Positions 54,865 to 64,000 of a stretch of DNA of 64,000 nucleotides are shown piece by piece. Position numbers and translations under genes: made by a program. The notes beneath the pieces were generated by a model, which saw only the letters and a list, made by a program, of their open reading frames with translations, searched no databases and was not told the DNA's origin. The stretch's first letter is position 1; the number at the start of each line of letters is the position of its first letter. Source of the DNA: Gilliamella sp. B3022 (GTDB lineage Bacteria; Pseudomonadota; Gammaproteobacteria; Enterobacterales; Orbaceae); NCBI RefSeq assembly GCF_028751545.1, contig NZ_CP071867.1, positions 1,213,306 to 1,277,305 on the forward strand. The letters are read 5' to 3'.

Positions 54865-55862
54865 TGAATTTAAGTGAATCTCAAAAAGCCGCCACAGTAT
54901 TGATGATATTGGGTGAAAATCTTGCTGCAAAGGTGATGCAATATCTTAGTTCTAAAGAGGTGCAGCACATCAGTAGTGCGATGATGTCATTACCACAGCT
55001 TTCGCAAGAGCAATTAAAAAATGTCCTTAATGAATGTCAATTTACACTTGAAAATTGTGCTGTTTTAACTTCCGATACAGATAGTTATTTACGTTCAGTT
55101 CTCGAAAAATCTATTGGTAGCGAAAAAACTGAACGTTTACTTGATGAGTTATTAGAAACGGATCGCGAAGAAGCCACCGATGGTCTTGAAATGCTTAACT
55201 TTGTTGATGCTGCAAGGGCAGTTGATCTGGTTAAAAAAGAACACCCACAAATTATTGCTACTATTTTAATTCATTTGAATCGGGATTTGGCTGCTGACAT
55301 TTTAAATCTTTTTGATGATGAATTACGTAATGATGTTATGTTACGTATTGCAACATTTGGAGGCGTTGAACCATCAGCATTACAAGTTTTATCGACATCA
55401 TTATCAACATTATTACATGGACAAAATCTTAAACTTAATAATATGGGTGGCATTCGTACTGCTGCTGAAATCATTAACTTAATGAAATCTCAGCAAGAAG
55501 AGCTTGTTATTAGTGCGTTGCGTGATTATGACAACGAACTTGCTCAAAAAATTATTGATGAAATGTTCTTATTTGAAAATCTGGTTGAAGTCGATGACAG
55601 AAGTATCCAACGTCTACTTAAAGATGTTGATAATGAAACATTAATTATCGCCTTGAAAGGTGCCTCAAGCACATTACGTGATAAGTTGTTAAGTAATATG
55701 TCACAACGTGCCGCCTCTATTTTACGTGAAGATCTGGAAAATAGACCGCCAGTGCGCTTATCACAAGTTGAAACTGAACAGAAGAAAATTTTGGTTATTG
55801 CGCGTCGCTTAGCCGAAAGTGGTGAGGTGATCTTAAGTAGTGGTGATGATGAGTATGTATAA
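54864..55862 (+). CDS. fliG: Flagellar rotor switch protein FliG
   Basis: The 332-aa protein carries the EHPQ motif (VKKEHPQIIATILIHL) and the C-terminal torque helix with charged residues (LIIALKGASSTLRDKLLSNMSQRAASILREDLENRPPVRLSQVETEQKKIL). It couples MotA to the rotor. Confidence 0.97.
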   Translation: MNLSESQKAATVLMILGENLAAKVMQYLSSKEVQHISSAMMSLPQLSQEQLKNVLNECQFTLENCAVLTSDTDSYLRSVLEKSIGSEKTERLLDELLETDREEATDGLEMLNFVDAARAVDLVKKEHPQIIATILIHLNRDLAADILNLFDDELRNDVMLRIATFGGVEPSALQVLSTSLSTLLHGQNLKLNNMGGIRTAAEIINLMKSQQEELVISALRDYDNELAQKIIDEMFLFENLVEVDDRSIQRLLKDVDNETLIIALKGASSTLRDKLLSNMSQRAASILREDLENRPPVRLSQVETEQKKILVIARRLAESGEVILSSGDDEYV

Positions 55863-56607
55863 TCAACTCAGTAGATTAAACTGGAAACCACTTAGTTTTC
55901 AGGATTTAACTTCGGCAAGATTACCACAATTAAGTACCAACAGCAGTACACAAGAAAGTGATATTTGCCAGCCTGAACAAGAGGTAGAGTTAATTGAATC
56001 AAATGAAGAACCGGATATTGATCAAGAAATACTTGATCAGTTAAAGCAAGAGGTTAAAGCACAAGCTTATCAAGAAGGGTTTTCTTTAGGTCAAACTGAA
56101 GGTTTTGATGTCGGTAAACAGTCGGGCTATGAGCAGGGATTTGCTTTAGGACAGCAAGAAGGACGTCAAAAGATAGAGCAGCAACTGAGTGATGAGAAGT
56201 TAAAAGCTGTTGAGAGCATAGCTGATCTAATCCAAAATTTTCAGCAGTCAATTAGTGAAATAGATGAATTGATAGTACCTAAATTAGTTGATTTAGCATT
56301 GCTAGCTGCACAAAAAACCGTTGGCACACTTTCTAAGGTCAAACAAAAGCAGTTGGTTTTTACTGTGCAGAGGCTTATTGAGCAATGTTCAATGTTATCA
56401 GAACCGATTTCTGTGCATTTTAACCCTGATGATTTGCTGTGGTTAGAGCCAATAATCAATGAAGAGATTAAGCAATATCATTGGCAGCTTATTGCGGATC
56501 CCAATATTGAAAGTGGTGGCTGTAAAATTTTTACAGAAACCAATGAAATTGATACTAATGTTACGGACCAGTGGCAAATTATGTCTGATTTTTTACATGA
56601 TAGGTGA
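55846..56607 (+). CDS. fliH: Flagellar export ATPase regulator FliH
   Basis: About 253 aa. The middle contains glycine-spaced repeats [34 protein letters not shown], the GxxxG helix of FliH, and the C-terminal half is the FliI-binding domain. Several starts lie within the end of fliG (GTG 55840, ATG 55846, 55849, 55855); I chose the first ATG. Overlaps fliG by 17 bp. Confidence 0.92.
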   Translation: MMSMYNQLSRLNWKPLSFQDLTSARLPQLSTNSSTQESDICQPEQEVELIESNEEPDIDQEILDQLKQEVKAQAYQEGFSLGQTEGFDVGKQSGYEQGFALGQQEGRQKIEQQLSDEKLKAVESIADLIQNFQQSISEIDELIVPKLVDLALLAAQKTVGTLSKVKQKQLVFTVQRLIEQCSMLSEPISVHFNPDDLLWLEPIINEEIKQYHWQLIADPNIESGGCKIFTETNEIDTNVTDQWQIMSDFLHDR

Positions 56608-56615
56608 GCATTAAC

Positions 56616-57980
56616 ATGACATACTCATCCCAATGGATCAATAAAATTAGCCAAGCTACACAGCAACTTCAATCCTTGTCCTTAATACGCCAATATGGAC
56701 GGTTAGTTAAGGCATCGGGATTAGTACTTGAAGCTGTGGGATTGAAATTACCATTGGGTTCAAACTGTTTTGTTGAACGACAATCTCATGGTCAACTTGA
56801 TGCAGTTGAGTGTGAAGTGGTTGGATTCAATGGTCAGACGTTGTTTTTGATGCCATTTGAGGCAACCGATGGCATTTTATTAGGCGCTCGTGTTTATACC
56901 TCACAGTATGATTTAGCTCATTTTAGCCATAAATTATTACCGGTAGGTATGGCGTTATTAGGTCGAGTGGTTGATGCCATGGGTAAACCTTTAGATGGTA
57001 AGCCATTACCAGAAAATATTGAAAATGCTGGTTTGGTTAATAAAACACTCAACCCACTCAATCGCACTCCCATTCATCAGGTTCTTGATGTTGGTGTAAG
57101 AGCCATCAATGCGTTATTAACGGTCGGACAAGGACAACGAATGGGGTTATTTGCTGGTTCGGGCGTTGGTAAAAGTGTTTTACTCGGTATGATGGCTCGT
57201 TATACACAAGCAGATATTATTGTGGTAGGCTTGATTGGTGAACGAGGTCGAGAAGTTAAAGATTTTATCGAAAATATTTTAGGCGAAGACGGTTTAGCAC
57301 GTGCTGTTGTGGTCGCTGCCCCCGCTGATGTATCACCATTATTACGTTTGCAAGGTGCTGCCTATGCAACAAGAATTGCTGAAAGTTTTCGCGATCAAGG
57401 TTTTAATGTGTTATTAATCATGGACTCTTTAACTCGCTATGCTATGGCACAACGAGAAATTGCCTTAGCAATTGGAGAACCTCCAGCAACTAAAGGTTAT
57501 CCTCCTTCGGTATTTGCAAAATTACCAGCACTTGTAGAAAGGGCGGGCAATGATGAACATGGTAAAGGATCTATTACTGCTTTTTATACGGTTTTAACCG
57601 AAGGTGATGATCAACAAGATCCGATAGCTGATTCGGCCAGAGCAATTTTAGATGGGCACATTGTTTTGTCACGTGCACTTGCTGAGTCAGGTCATTATCC
57701 TGCTATTGATATTGAAGCATCCATTAGTCGAGTAATGACCGATCTTACCGCACCGGAAGATGAAAAGAAATCACGTTTATTTAAACAGCTATTTTCCAGT
57801 TTTCAACGTAATCGCGATTTAATTAATGTTGGCGCCTATGTGTCAGGTACCGATCCTTTGTTAGATAAGGCAATAACTTTATATCCAGCTATGCAGAAAT
57901 TTTTGCAACAAGGTATTTACGAACACTGTGGATATCAAGAGGCGTGTCAACAATTGGCTGCGATTGTGAGCCAACATTAA
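56616..57980 (+). CDS. fliI: Flagellum-specific ATPase FliI
   Basis: The 454-aa F1-like ATPase energises export. Walker A is [15 protein letters not shown]; other blocks are [53 protein letters not shown] and [29 protein letters not shown]. The ATG at 56616 has AGGTGAG at ideal spacing and matches the E. coli N-terminus; a GTG at 56604 overlaps fliH. Confidence 0.96.
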   Translation: MTYSSQWINKISQATQQLQSLSLIRQYGRLVKASGLVLEAVGLKLPLGSNCFVERQSHGQLDAVECEVVGFNGQTLFLMPFEATDGILLGARVYTSQYDLAHFSHKLLPVGMALLGRVVDAMGKPLDGKPLPENIENAGLVNKTLNPLNRTPIHQVLDVGVRAINALLTVGQGQRMGLFAGSGVGKSVLLGMMARYTQADIIVVGLIGERGREVKDFIENILGEDGLARAVVVAAPADVSPLLRLQGAAYATRIAESFRDQGFNVLLIMDSLTRYAMAQREIALAIGEPPATKGYPPSVFAKLPALVERAGNDEHGKGSITAFYTVLTEGDDQQDPIADSARAILDGHIVLSRALAESGHYPAIDIEASISRVMTDLTAPEDEKKSRLFKQLFSSFQRNRDLINVGAYVSGTDPLLDKAITLYPAMQKFLQQGIYEHCGYQEACQQLAAIVSQH

Positions 57981-57998
57981 ACGGTTAGGAAAGTACTA

Positions 57999-58460
57999 AT
58001 GAAAAAAAATCCTTCACAATTAGCCTTTTTAACATTAAAAAAGCTAGCGCAAAAATCTGTTGACGATAACTTAGTTAGGTTAAAAAAAGCAAATGAAAAT
58101 AAGGGTAAAGCACAGTCACAACTTAATGTCTTACATGATTACTATGTTGAGTATCAACAAAAATTGAATGATGCTTTATCTGGTGGCATAAAAGGATATG
58201 AATTAAATAATTTTAATGCTTTTATTGCCACTATTGAGCAAGGAATAGAACAGCAAAAAAAACTGTTATTAACCTTGGATATCCAACAAAAGCAGATTAC
58301 TAACCAGCTTAATCAATCACAAAAAAGTTTGAATACCTATACAACATTATTAAATAAGCAATATAACAAATATTTACAACAGCAAAATCGTTTGCAACAA
58401 AAACTGACCGATGAATTTGCCCAACAGCAATTAGCAAGGAGAATATTGAGTGAGTATTAA
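57999..58460 (+). CDS. fliJ: Flagellar export protein FliJ
   Basis: The 153-aa protein is a long coiled coil rich in Lys, Gln and Leu, in the invariant fliI-fliJ-fliK position. FliJ connects the ATPase to FlhA. AGGAAAG precedes the ATG. Sequence conservation is low, so position is the main evidence. Confidence 0.9.
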   Translation: MKKNPSQLAFLTLKKLAQKSVDDNLVRLKKANENKGKAQSQLNVLHDYYVEYQQKLNDALSGGIKGYELNNFNAFIATIEQGIEQQKKLLLTLDIQQKQITNQLNQSQKSLNTYTTLLNKQYNKYLQQQNRLQQKLTDEFAQQQLARRILSEY

Positions 58461-59652
58461 TTTGATTGGTAATGTAAACTTAATGCCAGTGCATCAATCA
58501 GAGTTTGTTTCTAATGATACTATCGATAATGATGGTGATTTATTTGGGCAATTGCTGTTACAAAGTGAACAGCATAGCCACATTGCTAATAAGTCAGATT
58601 CGACGAAATTGAGTGATAGGGGTAATGGAGAATTAGATGATGATAAATCTGTTGATGATGAGTTAACTGTCGGCTGTTATCCAGGTGCTATTGAATATTT
58701 TGAACAGGAAAAGTGGACTATTATCAGTGCGACAGAAATAAACGCTACAGAAAACAGAAATATACCAATTAACCATTATTCACTGCCAACGAATAACATA
58801 AATTCTGACATATTCGAAGCCAATTTTTTGCTCAATTTACCCGCAAATCCATTAGACAGTAAGCCAACTCACGAAGTCATTAATAACGAAGGGAAGGTCA
58901 TTAATTCGATAATGCAACAAAATGATTTTATGTCGTTATTTGAAGAAAAACGTCAAGCAAACACAACACTGATTCATCGAAAAATCTCTGATATTAGTCA
59001 TAACGTTAGCAATTATTTTTCTAATTCATCCACTCATTTATCCAGTATTGGTGATGTTATGTCAAAAGTGACCCCTTCTCAAACTGATTTTACGATGAAT
59101 TTAGGAAGTCACCATGTGATGGTGCCTATCCATCAAATCTCATCTTTGCCATCAATAACCCATGACCCCAACTTGATAACGCCAGCTAATTCGACTGTTT
59201 CTTCTTACACAATGGATTTATCTACGCCTGTTGATGTTGTGCAATGGCAACAATCGTTAACTCAGCACATCATGATGTTTAATCGTCAAGGTATACAAAC
59301 AGCCGAAATTAAATTACATCCTCAAGAATTAGGTTCGTTACATATTAAACTTGCTATGACCGATGATAATATCAATCTGCATATGATGGCTGCACACAAT
59401 ATGGTAAAAGGATTGTTAGAATCGGCATTACCATTTTTACGAACTTCGCTGCAAGAACAAGGTTTTAACTTACAACAAACCGATATCAGTGATTTTTCGA
59501 TGATGAGTGATGGTGATCACTCAGCGATGCATCATCAAAATAATCACCGTCACCAATCGAATGCAGTTGTATCAAAAACAGTAGACAAAATTAATGAGCA
59601 GTCAAACAACCAAAAATATTTTGTTCAATCAGGATTGAGTGTATTTGCTTAA
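58450..59652 (+). CDS. fliK: Flagellar hook-length control protein FliK
   Basis: About 400 aa. The C-terminal domain is typical (GIQTAEIKLHPQELGSLHIKLAMTDDNINLHMMAAHNMVKGLLESALPFLRTSLQEQGFNLQQTDIS), while the long N-terminal ruler part is low in complexity and unconserved. The GTG start overlaps fliJ by 11 bp; a downstream ATG at 58483 is possible. A His-rich tail follows the C-terminal domain. Confidence 0.92.
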   Translation: MSINLIGNVNLMPVHQSEFVSNDTIDNDGDLFGQLLLQSEQHSHIANKSDSTKLSDRGNGELDDDKSVDDELTVGCYPGAIEYFEQEKWTIISATEINATENRNIPINHYSLPTNNINSDIFEANFLLNLPANPLDSKPTHEVINNEGKVINSIMQQNDFMSLFEEKRQANTTLIHRKISDISHNVSNYFSNSSTHLSSIGDVMSKVTPSQTDFTMNLGSHHVMVPIHQISSLPSITHDPNLITPANSTVSSYTMDLSTPVDVVQWQQSLTQHIMMFNRQGIQTAEIKLHPQELGSLHIKLAMTDDNINLHMMAAHNMVKGLLESALPFLRTSLQEQGFNLQQTDISDFSMMSDGDHSAMHHQNNHRHQSNAVVSKTVDKINEQSNNQKYFVQSGLSVFA

Positions 59653-59823
59653 AATTTAATTTGTGATTTATTGTCAGCAAGTATCTTAAAAACAAATTGA
59701 AAACGTTAAATAGGTAATATTTTTGTTGCCTATTCTTCAAATCAATTCTGCGAGTTTGATTTATTATTCTTCTTATTATTACCATTTAATGGTTATAAAT
59801 TTTTTATTGAGATAAGAATAAAT

Positions 59824-60291
59824 ATGCCAACTACCCCTAAAAAAGTGAATATTTTGAACTTAATACTTATTCTCATCACGCTGTTCGCATCAGGTACAGC
59901 TGTTTATTTATGGTTCCAAAATCAATCAAAAACCACGGCTAAAAAGCATGATGAAATAACTATCGTATCGCCAGTTTTTTTAACTTTAAAGCCGTTTACT
60001 GTGTCGTTACCTACATCAGAAGATAATGGTGATATTAATAAAATTCTTTATGTTGGTATGGTACTGCGTGTTGCCGATGAAGCCCAAAAAATTGCGTTAT
60101 TAGAATACTTACCTGAAGTTAGAAGTGATATACTTCTTTTATTATCTAAACAATATGTTAATAAATTAAAACAAGAATCAGGTAAATTTGAATTACAAGA
60201 GCAGATAAAAAATACATTATCACGTCAATATGATATTAAACACTCAGTAAAAATTGACGAAGTACTCTTTACTGATTTTATTATACGGTGA
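59824..60291 (+). CDS. fliL: Flagellar basal body protein FliL
   Basis: The 155-aa inner-membrane protein has one N-terminal membrane helix (ILNLILILITLFASGTAVYLWF) and a periplasmic domain ending with KIDEVLFTDFIIR. FliL stabilises stators. It starts a fliLMNOPQR block after a 171-bp gap, which should carry a promoter. Confidence 0.94.
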   Translation: MPTTPKKVNILNLILILITLFASGTAVYLWFQNQSKTTAKKHDEITIVSPVFLTLKPFTVSLPTSEDNGDINKILYVGMVLRVADEAQKIALLEYLPEVRSDILLLLSKQYVNKLKQESGKFELQEQIKNTLSRQYDIKHSVKIDEVLFTDFIIR

Positions 60292-60296
60292 TTGTT

Positions 60297-61343
60297 ATGT
60301 CTGATAAGCGTGAACCGATAACAGACATTAATGCCGACAATGATACTTTGCCAGTATCAGAAAGCTCCATTGCCACTGAGGGTAACGTTTTTGATACTAA
60401 TGTTATCTCATTACCATCAGGGAAAAAAGCCGATGTTAAACCTTACGATTTATCGGTCAAACATAGCTTTATTCCTGAACGTTTAACGGCATTAGAAATC
60501 ATAAATGAACGTTTTGCTCGTCAGTTCAGAATAGGATTATTTAATCTATTACGTCGTAATACAGATGTAATTGCTTCCCCAATTGGCACACAAACTTTCA
60601 AAGAATTTTCTAATATTTCATCTACATATCATTTGAATTTAGTGCATCTCAATCCTTTAAGAGGCTCTTGCTTATTTTCCTTTTCACCCGAATTAGTATT
60701 TATTGTGGTTGATACTTTATTTGGTGGGGATGGGCATACAAACAAAGTTGAAACAGAAGATCGTGAGTTTACTCATACAGAGCAACAAATCATAAAACGA
60801 GTACTAGAGTTAGCATTAAACATTTATCAAAGTGCTTGGGCAGATATATATTCAGTTGAAACTGAGTATATCCGCTCTGAAATACAAAGTAAGTTTACTA
60901 ATATTACTACTTCGCCTGATGATGTAGTTTTAACCACCAAATTTAAGATTGAAATTGGTAGTTTTAAAGCGACGTTTTATATTTGTATTCCTTATGCCAT
61001 GGTTGAGCCAATCAAAGAATTATTAATAAAACCACCTATCGAGCAGCAAACTTATCAAGATGATAATATCTGGATGAGTTCATTAACCTCTGGCATCAAA
61101 CAATCAACTGTCGAATTAGTCGCTAACTTTACTCGTATTCATACGACTGTCTCTAAACTATTAGCATTAAAAACGAATGATATTTTAGTCATCGACAAAC
61201 CGACAAATTTAGATGTTACTGTTGGTGGAGTGCCAGTATTAAAAGGTCATTACGGTAAAGTTAATAAACAATATGCAATTCAAGTTGAACAGGTTATTAA
61301 TCCTGTAATTGAACAATTAAATGAGGGAATGCAAAATGACTGA
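60297..61343 (+). CDS. fliM: Flagellar motor switch protein FliM
   Basis: The 348-aa C-ring protein has the YDLSVKHSFIPERLTALEIINERFARQFRIGLFNLLRR block, the middle domain (NPLRGSCLFSFSPELVFIVVDTLFGGDG) and a C-terminal SPOA domain. The usual N-terminal CheY-binding EIDAL-like peptide is not evident in the first 25 residues. ATG 60297 with GGTGA is preferred over GTG 60288, which overlaps the fliL stop. Confidence 0.95.
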   Translation: MSDKREPITDINADNDTLPVSESSIATEGNVFDTNVISLPSGKKADVKPYDLSVKHSFIPERLTALEIINERFARQFRIGLFNLLRRNTDVIASPIGTQTFKEFSNISSTYHLNLVHLNPLRGSCLFSFSPELVFIVVDTLFGGDGHTNKVETEDREFTHTEQQIIKRVLELALNIYQSAWADIYSVETEYIRSEIQSKFTNITTSPDDVVLTTKFKIEIGSFKATFYICIPYAMVEPIKELLIKPPIEQQTYQDDNIWMSSLTSGIKQSTVELVANFTRIHTTVSKLLALKTNDILVIDKPTNLDVTVGGVPVLKGHYGKVNKQYAIQVEQVINPVIEQLNEGMQND

Positions 61344-61716
61344 TATCAAACAAGATAGTGAAGATATCCCAAAAGTCGATGTAAAAAGTGATGAATTATC
61401 CACTAAGGACGTTATTTTTGAAACATTATCACCGCAACAAACTGAAGAACAAAAGCAAGATATTAATCTTATTTTAGATATTCCAATTGATTTGAGTGTC
61501 GAACTTGGTCGAACTAAGATGGCAATTAAAGATTTATTGAATCTAACTCAAGGATCGGTCATTGCATTGGATGGTCTTGCTGGTGAACCTTTAGATATAT
61601 TAATTAATGGTTATTTAATTGCCCAAGGCGAAATCGTGGTTGTCGGTGATAATTATGGCGTACGCATTACCGATATTATCACTCCATCAGAGCGTGTACG
61701 TAGGTTGAGTCGTTAA
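61336..61716 (+). CDS. fliN: Flagellar motor switch protein FliN
   Basis: The 126-aa C-ring protein has the SPOA domain: DIPIDLSVELGRTKMAIKDLLNLTQGSVIALDGLAGEPLDILINGYLIAQGEIVVVGDNYGVRITDII. The ATG at 61336 (GAGGGA upstream) is preferred to one at 61321; it overlaps the fliM end by 8 bp. Confidence 0.97.
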   Translation: MTDIKQDSEDIPKVDVKSDELSTKDVIFETLSPQQTEEQKQDINLILDIPIDLSVELGRTKMAIKDLLNLTQGSVIALDGLAGEPLDILINGYLIAQGEIVVVGDNYGVRITDIITPSERVRRLSR

Positions 61717-62150
61717 TGGATATAAAACACGAAAATAAGGCTCAGCCTTCGTCAACAACAGATACAATTTCGCTAACTTCTATATCACCGGAATTCAAAG
61801 TAAACACACAAATGGCTACATCAATTGGGATATCGCTTATTGGTGTGATTGTCCTGATCTTATTGTTAGGATGGATAGTAAAACGCTTCAATTGGAAGAG
61901 TCCTAATAAACAATTAATTGAAGTCAAAGCAACTTATAATATAAACCCTAAAGAAAGAATCGTTTTGGTTCATGTCGATCATCAATTATTAGTTGTTGGT
62001 GTGACTGGACAGCAGATGACCCTACTGCATACCATAAATGAACAACGAACCGATATGTTGCTAGCAGAACCATCAGCAGAAAAAGACCTTTCAAAAAATA
62101 AGTTATTTGAGCAAATGTTACAGTCCATTTTGAAATTGAGAAAGGAGTAA
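61716..62150 (+). CDS. fliO: Flagellar biosynthesis protein FliO
   Basis: The 144-aa protein has a single membrane helix (IGISLIGVIVLILLLGWIVKRF) and a short cytoplasmic domain (KERIVLVHVDHQLLVVGVTGQQMTLLHTI), the FliO pattern. It helps FliP assembly. Starts within the fliN stop codon. Confidence 0.93.
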   Translation: MDIKHENKAQPSSTTDTISLTSISPEFKVNTQMATSIGISLIGVIVLILLLGWIVKRFNWKSPNKQLIEVKATYNINPKERIVLVHVDHQLLVVGVTGQQMTLLHTINEQRTDMLLAEPSAEKDLSKNKLFEQMLQSILKLRKE

Positions 62151-62156
62151 TTGGTA

Positions 62157-62897
62157 GTGCGGTTAAAATCTGTTATTTTGCTAGGCTTATTGTCGATTAG
62201 CCAATATAGCTTTGCTGAAATTTCACCGTTATCTATCATTACCCGTACTACTTTGGATAATGAACAAAGCTGGTCGTTACCGGTTGAGACTTTGGTCTTT
62301 TTAACCTTACTTACGTTTATTCCTGCAATATTACTATTAATGACCAGCTTTACCCGCATTATTATTGTGTTGGGTTTATTGCGTAATGCTCTAGGAACAC
62401 AATCTGCTCCCCCTAACCAAGTTATTTTAGGTATTGCCCTTTTTATGACATTTTTTATTATGTCACCGGTGACTGATAAAATTTATCAAGATGCTTATAT
62501 ACCTTATTCACAAAATCAAATCACCATGCAAGAAGCCTTATCCACAGCAACTAAACCATTACAGGCGTTCATGCTTACTCAAACCCGAGAAAATGATTTA
62601 GCGTTATTTGTGAATATGTCTCATCAAAATGAAATCCAAAGCCGTGAAGATATTCCCTTGAAAGTTTTGGTACCGGCTTTTGTGGTTAGCGAGTTAAAAA
62701 CCGCTTTTCAAATAGGTTTTACGATTTTTATTCCTTTTTTAATTATTGATTTAGTGGTGGCTAGTACACTTATGGCATTAGGGATGATGATGGTTCCACC
62801 GGCAACCGTTTCATTACCATTTAAGTTAATGTTGTTTGTATTGGCCGATGGTTGGCACTTATTACTAGGTTCATTAGCACAAAGCTTTTTTAGTTAA
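62157..62897 (+). CDS. fliP: Flagellar export gate protein FliP
   Basis: The 246-aa membrane protein has a cleavable signal sequence, [54 protein letters not shown], and a C-terminal [44 protein letters not shown] prefer the GTG at 62157 (AAGGAG nine bases upstream) to a TTG at 62151 that sits too close to the ribosome-binding site. Confidence 0.96.
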   Translation: MRLKSVILLGLLSISQYSFAEISPLSIITRTTLDNEQSWSLPVETLVFLTLLTFIPAILLLMTSFTRIIIVLGLLRNALGTQSAPPNQVILGIALFMTFFIMSPVTDKIYQDAYIPYSQNQITMQEALSTATKPLQAFMLTQTRENDLALFVNMSHQNEIQSREDIPLKVLVPAFVVSELKTAFQIGFTIFIPFLIIDLVVASTLMALGMMMVPPATVSLPFKLMLFVLADGWHLLLGSLAQSFFS

Positions 62898-62919
62898 GAA
62901 ATTTTAGTTTAGGAACAGT

Positions 62920-63189
62920 ATGTCACCTGAGTATATTAGTACTTTGGCAATGCAAGCCATAAAAGTTGCAGCATCCCTTGCAGGTCCTTTATTGTTAGCC
63001 GCTTTATTTACTGGTTTGGTCATTAGTTTATTGCAAGCGGCTACGCAAATTAATGAAATGACATTATCATTTATTCCTAAAATTTTAATGGTCATTGTGG
63101 TTTTAATTATTTTGGGTCCCTCTATGTTGTCAACGATGATTGACTACATTCAAATTGTGATTACCGATATTCCTAATTTAACTCATTAA
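62920..63189 (+). CDS. fliQ: Flagellar export gate protein FliQ
   Basis: The 89-aa protein has two membrane helices; GLVISLLQAATQINEMTLSFIPKI is diagnostic. It assembles with FliP and FliR as the export gate. Confidence 0.97.
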   Translation: MSPEYISTLAMQAIKVAASLAGPLLLAALFTGLVISLLQAATQINEMTLSFIPKILMVIVVLIILGPSMLSTMIDYIQIVITDIPNLTH

Positions 63190-63194
63190 ATGTA

Positions 63195-63995
63195 ATGGAT
63201 ATTAATATTAACAGTCTATTTAATATTGATTTCTTTGCTTGGGTTAAAGATATCTTTTTCCCGTTTGTGCGCATTTTAGCATTAATTATGGTCGCGCCAA
63301 TTTTTGGTGAAAAAGAAGTGCCAAATCGCATAAAAATTGGTTTAGCGTTAGTAATTGTTATGCTTCTACCTCTTCCTAATCTTGATGAGAATATAGAACT
63401 TTATTCTCTAACGGGGATATGGGTTCTTGCTCAGCAAATAATGATTGGAGTGTTGATCGGTTTTACTATGCAATTGGCGTTTATAACAGTCAGAATTTCG
63501 GGTGAATTAATTGGTATGCAAATGGGGCTGGGTATGGCTACATTTTTTGATCCAATTGGAGGACCTTCTACATCAGTTTTGTCACGCTTAATTAATATTA
63601 TAGCTTTACTGATTTTTCTGAGTTTAGATGGTCATCTATGGTTACTATATGGTATTTCTAATAGCTTTGATATTGTTCCAATTCGACTTATGCCACTGCC
63701 TGCAAATGGCTATTTATCTTTAATTGATGTCAGTAACCAACTCTTTATTAATGGTATTATGTTAGCTCTTCCTTTAATGACTTTATTGTTAATCATTAAT
63801 ATATCATTGGGCTTATTAAATAGGATTACACCACAATTATCCATTTTTGTTGTTGGTTATCCTTTAACACTATTGTTAGGATTAATCATGTTAAGCTATT
63901 TAATTTCGATGTTGCCAGCATTTACAGAGTTTATTTTTGAACAAATATTCAATCACATTTCAGCTATTTTATGGTTTTTGAGTGATGTTCAGTAG
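63195..63995 (+). CDS. fliR: Flagellar export gate protein FliR
   Basis: The 266-aa membrane protein has ALIMVAPIFGEKEVPNRIKIGLALVIVMLLP and GELIGMQMGLGMATFFDPIGGPSTSVLSRLINIIALLIFLSLDGHLWLL, the FliR signature. It is the last gene of fliLMNOPQR and stops five bases before the window ends. Confidence 0.97.
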   Translation: MDININSLFNIDFFAWVKDIFFPFVRILALIMVAPIFGEKEVPNRIKIGLALVIVMLLPLPNLDENIELYSLTGIWVLAQQIMIGVLIGFTMQLAFITVRISGELIGMQMGLGMATFFDPIGGPSTSVLSRLINIIALLIFLSLDGHLWLLYGISNSFDIVPIRLMPLPANGYLSLIDVSNQLFINGIMLALPLMTLLLIINISLGLLNRITPQLSIFVVGYPLTLLLGLIMLSYLISMLPAFTEFIFEQIFNHISAILWFLSDVQ

Positions 63996-64000
63996 TGTAA

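Noticed and set aside
1-64000. CRISPR arrays, tRNA or rRNA genes
   Set aside because: No regularly spaced repeats and no tRNA T-loop/acceptor pattern were seen anywhere; this was by eye, without a covariance search.

Overview
The window is AT-rich, gammaproteobacterial DNA. Enteric-type FlhDC/FliA flagellar control, TreR/CRP-type trehalose control, PdxY and a T6SS VgrG all fit a gamma-proteobacterium. The base composition and gene mix resemble Orbaceae gut symbionts (Gilliamella and relatives); that placement is an inference from gene content, not a search result.

Layout. 1-6.1 kb: metabolic genes (a cysH fragment at the left edge, ATP sulfurylase sat, an MHS-type MFS transporter followed closely by pdxY, and an exported gamma-glutamyltransferase-family amidase behind a sigma-54-like promoter). 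6.1-20.9 kb: an accessory region holding a TM2 protein, an unrecognised 273-aa protein, a C-terminal scrap of rtcB, a three-gene ABC-3C conflict system (SMEK effector, MC6 middle component, DUF2326-type ATPase), a RadC-like JAB protein, a zinc-ribbon/HTH element protein, and an orphan T6SS cargo island. The island reads, on the minus strand, vgrG, DUF4123 chaperone, small co-chaperone, Tox-REase-5 toxin, Imm52-like immunity, then two further displaced toxin-tail/immunity cassettes. 21.1-25.4 kb: trehalose uptake and hydrolysis (treB, treC, treR) with a perfect TreR operator beside a perfect CRP site. 25.8-30.1 kb: an HxlR regulator divergent from an NAD(P)-binding protein, then allantoinase (allB) and an NCS1 permease.

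30.1-64 kb is one continuous flagellar locus: flhBA, flgNM, flgA (minus); flgBCDEFGHIJ (plus); flgKL, motAB, flhDC, fliA, fliC (minus); fliDST (plus); fliE (minus); fliFGHIJK and fliLMNOPQR (plus). It carries the master regulator FlhDC, the sigma factor FliA, the anti-sigma factor FlgM, the export apparatus, basal body, hook, filament and stator. No chemotaxis gene is present. Four sigma-28 promoters with 11-nt spacers can be read directly, upstream of fliC, fliD, flgM and flgK, which are the expected late genes.

The two most interesting accessory systems are the ABC-3C operon (predicted anti-mobile-element defence) and the T6SS toxin/immunity array. The array preserves a history of C-terminal toxin replacement: displaced cassettes, a deletion between 12-nt repeats, and immunity paralogues whose differences are confined to one central block.
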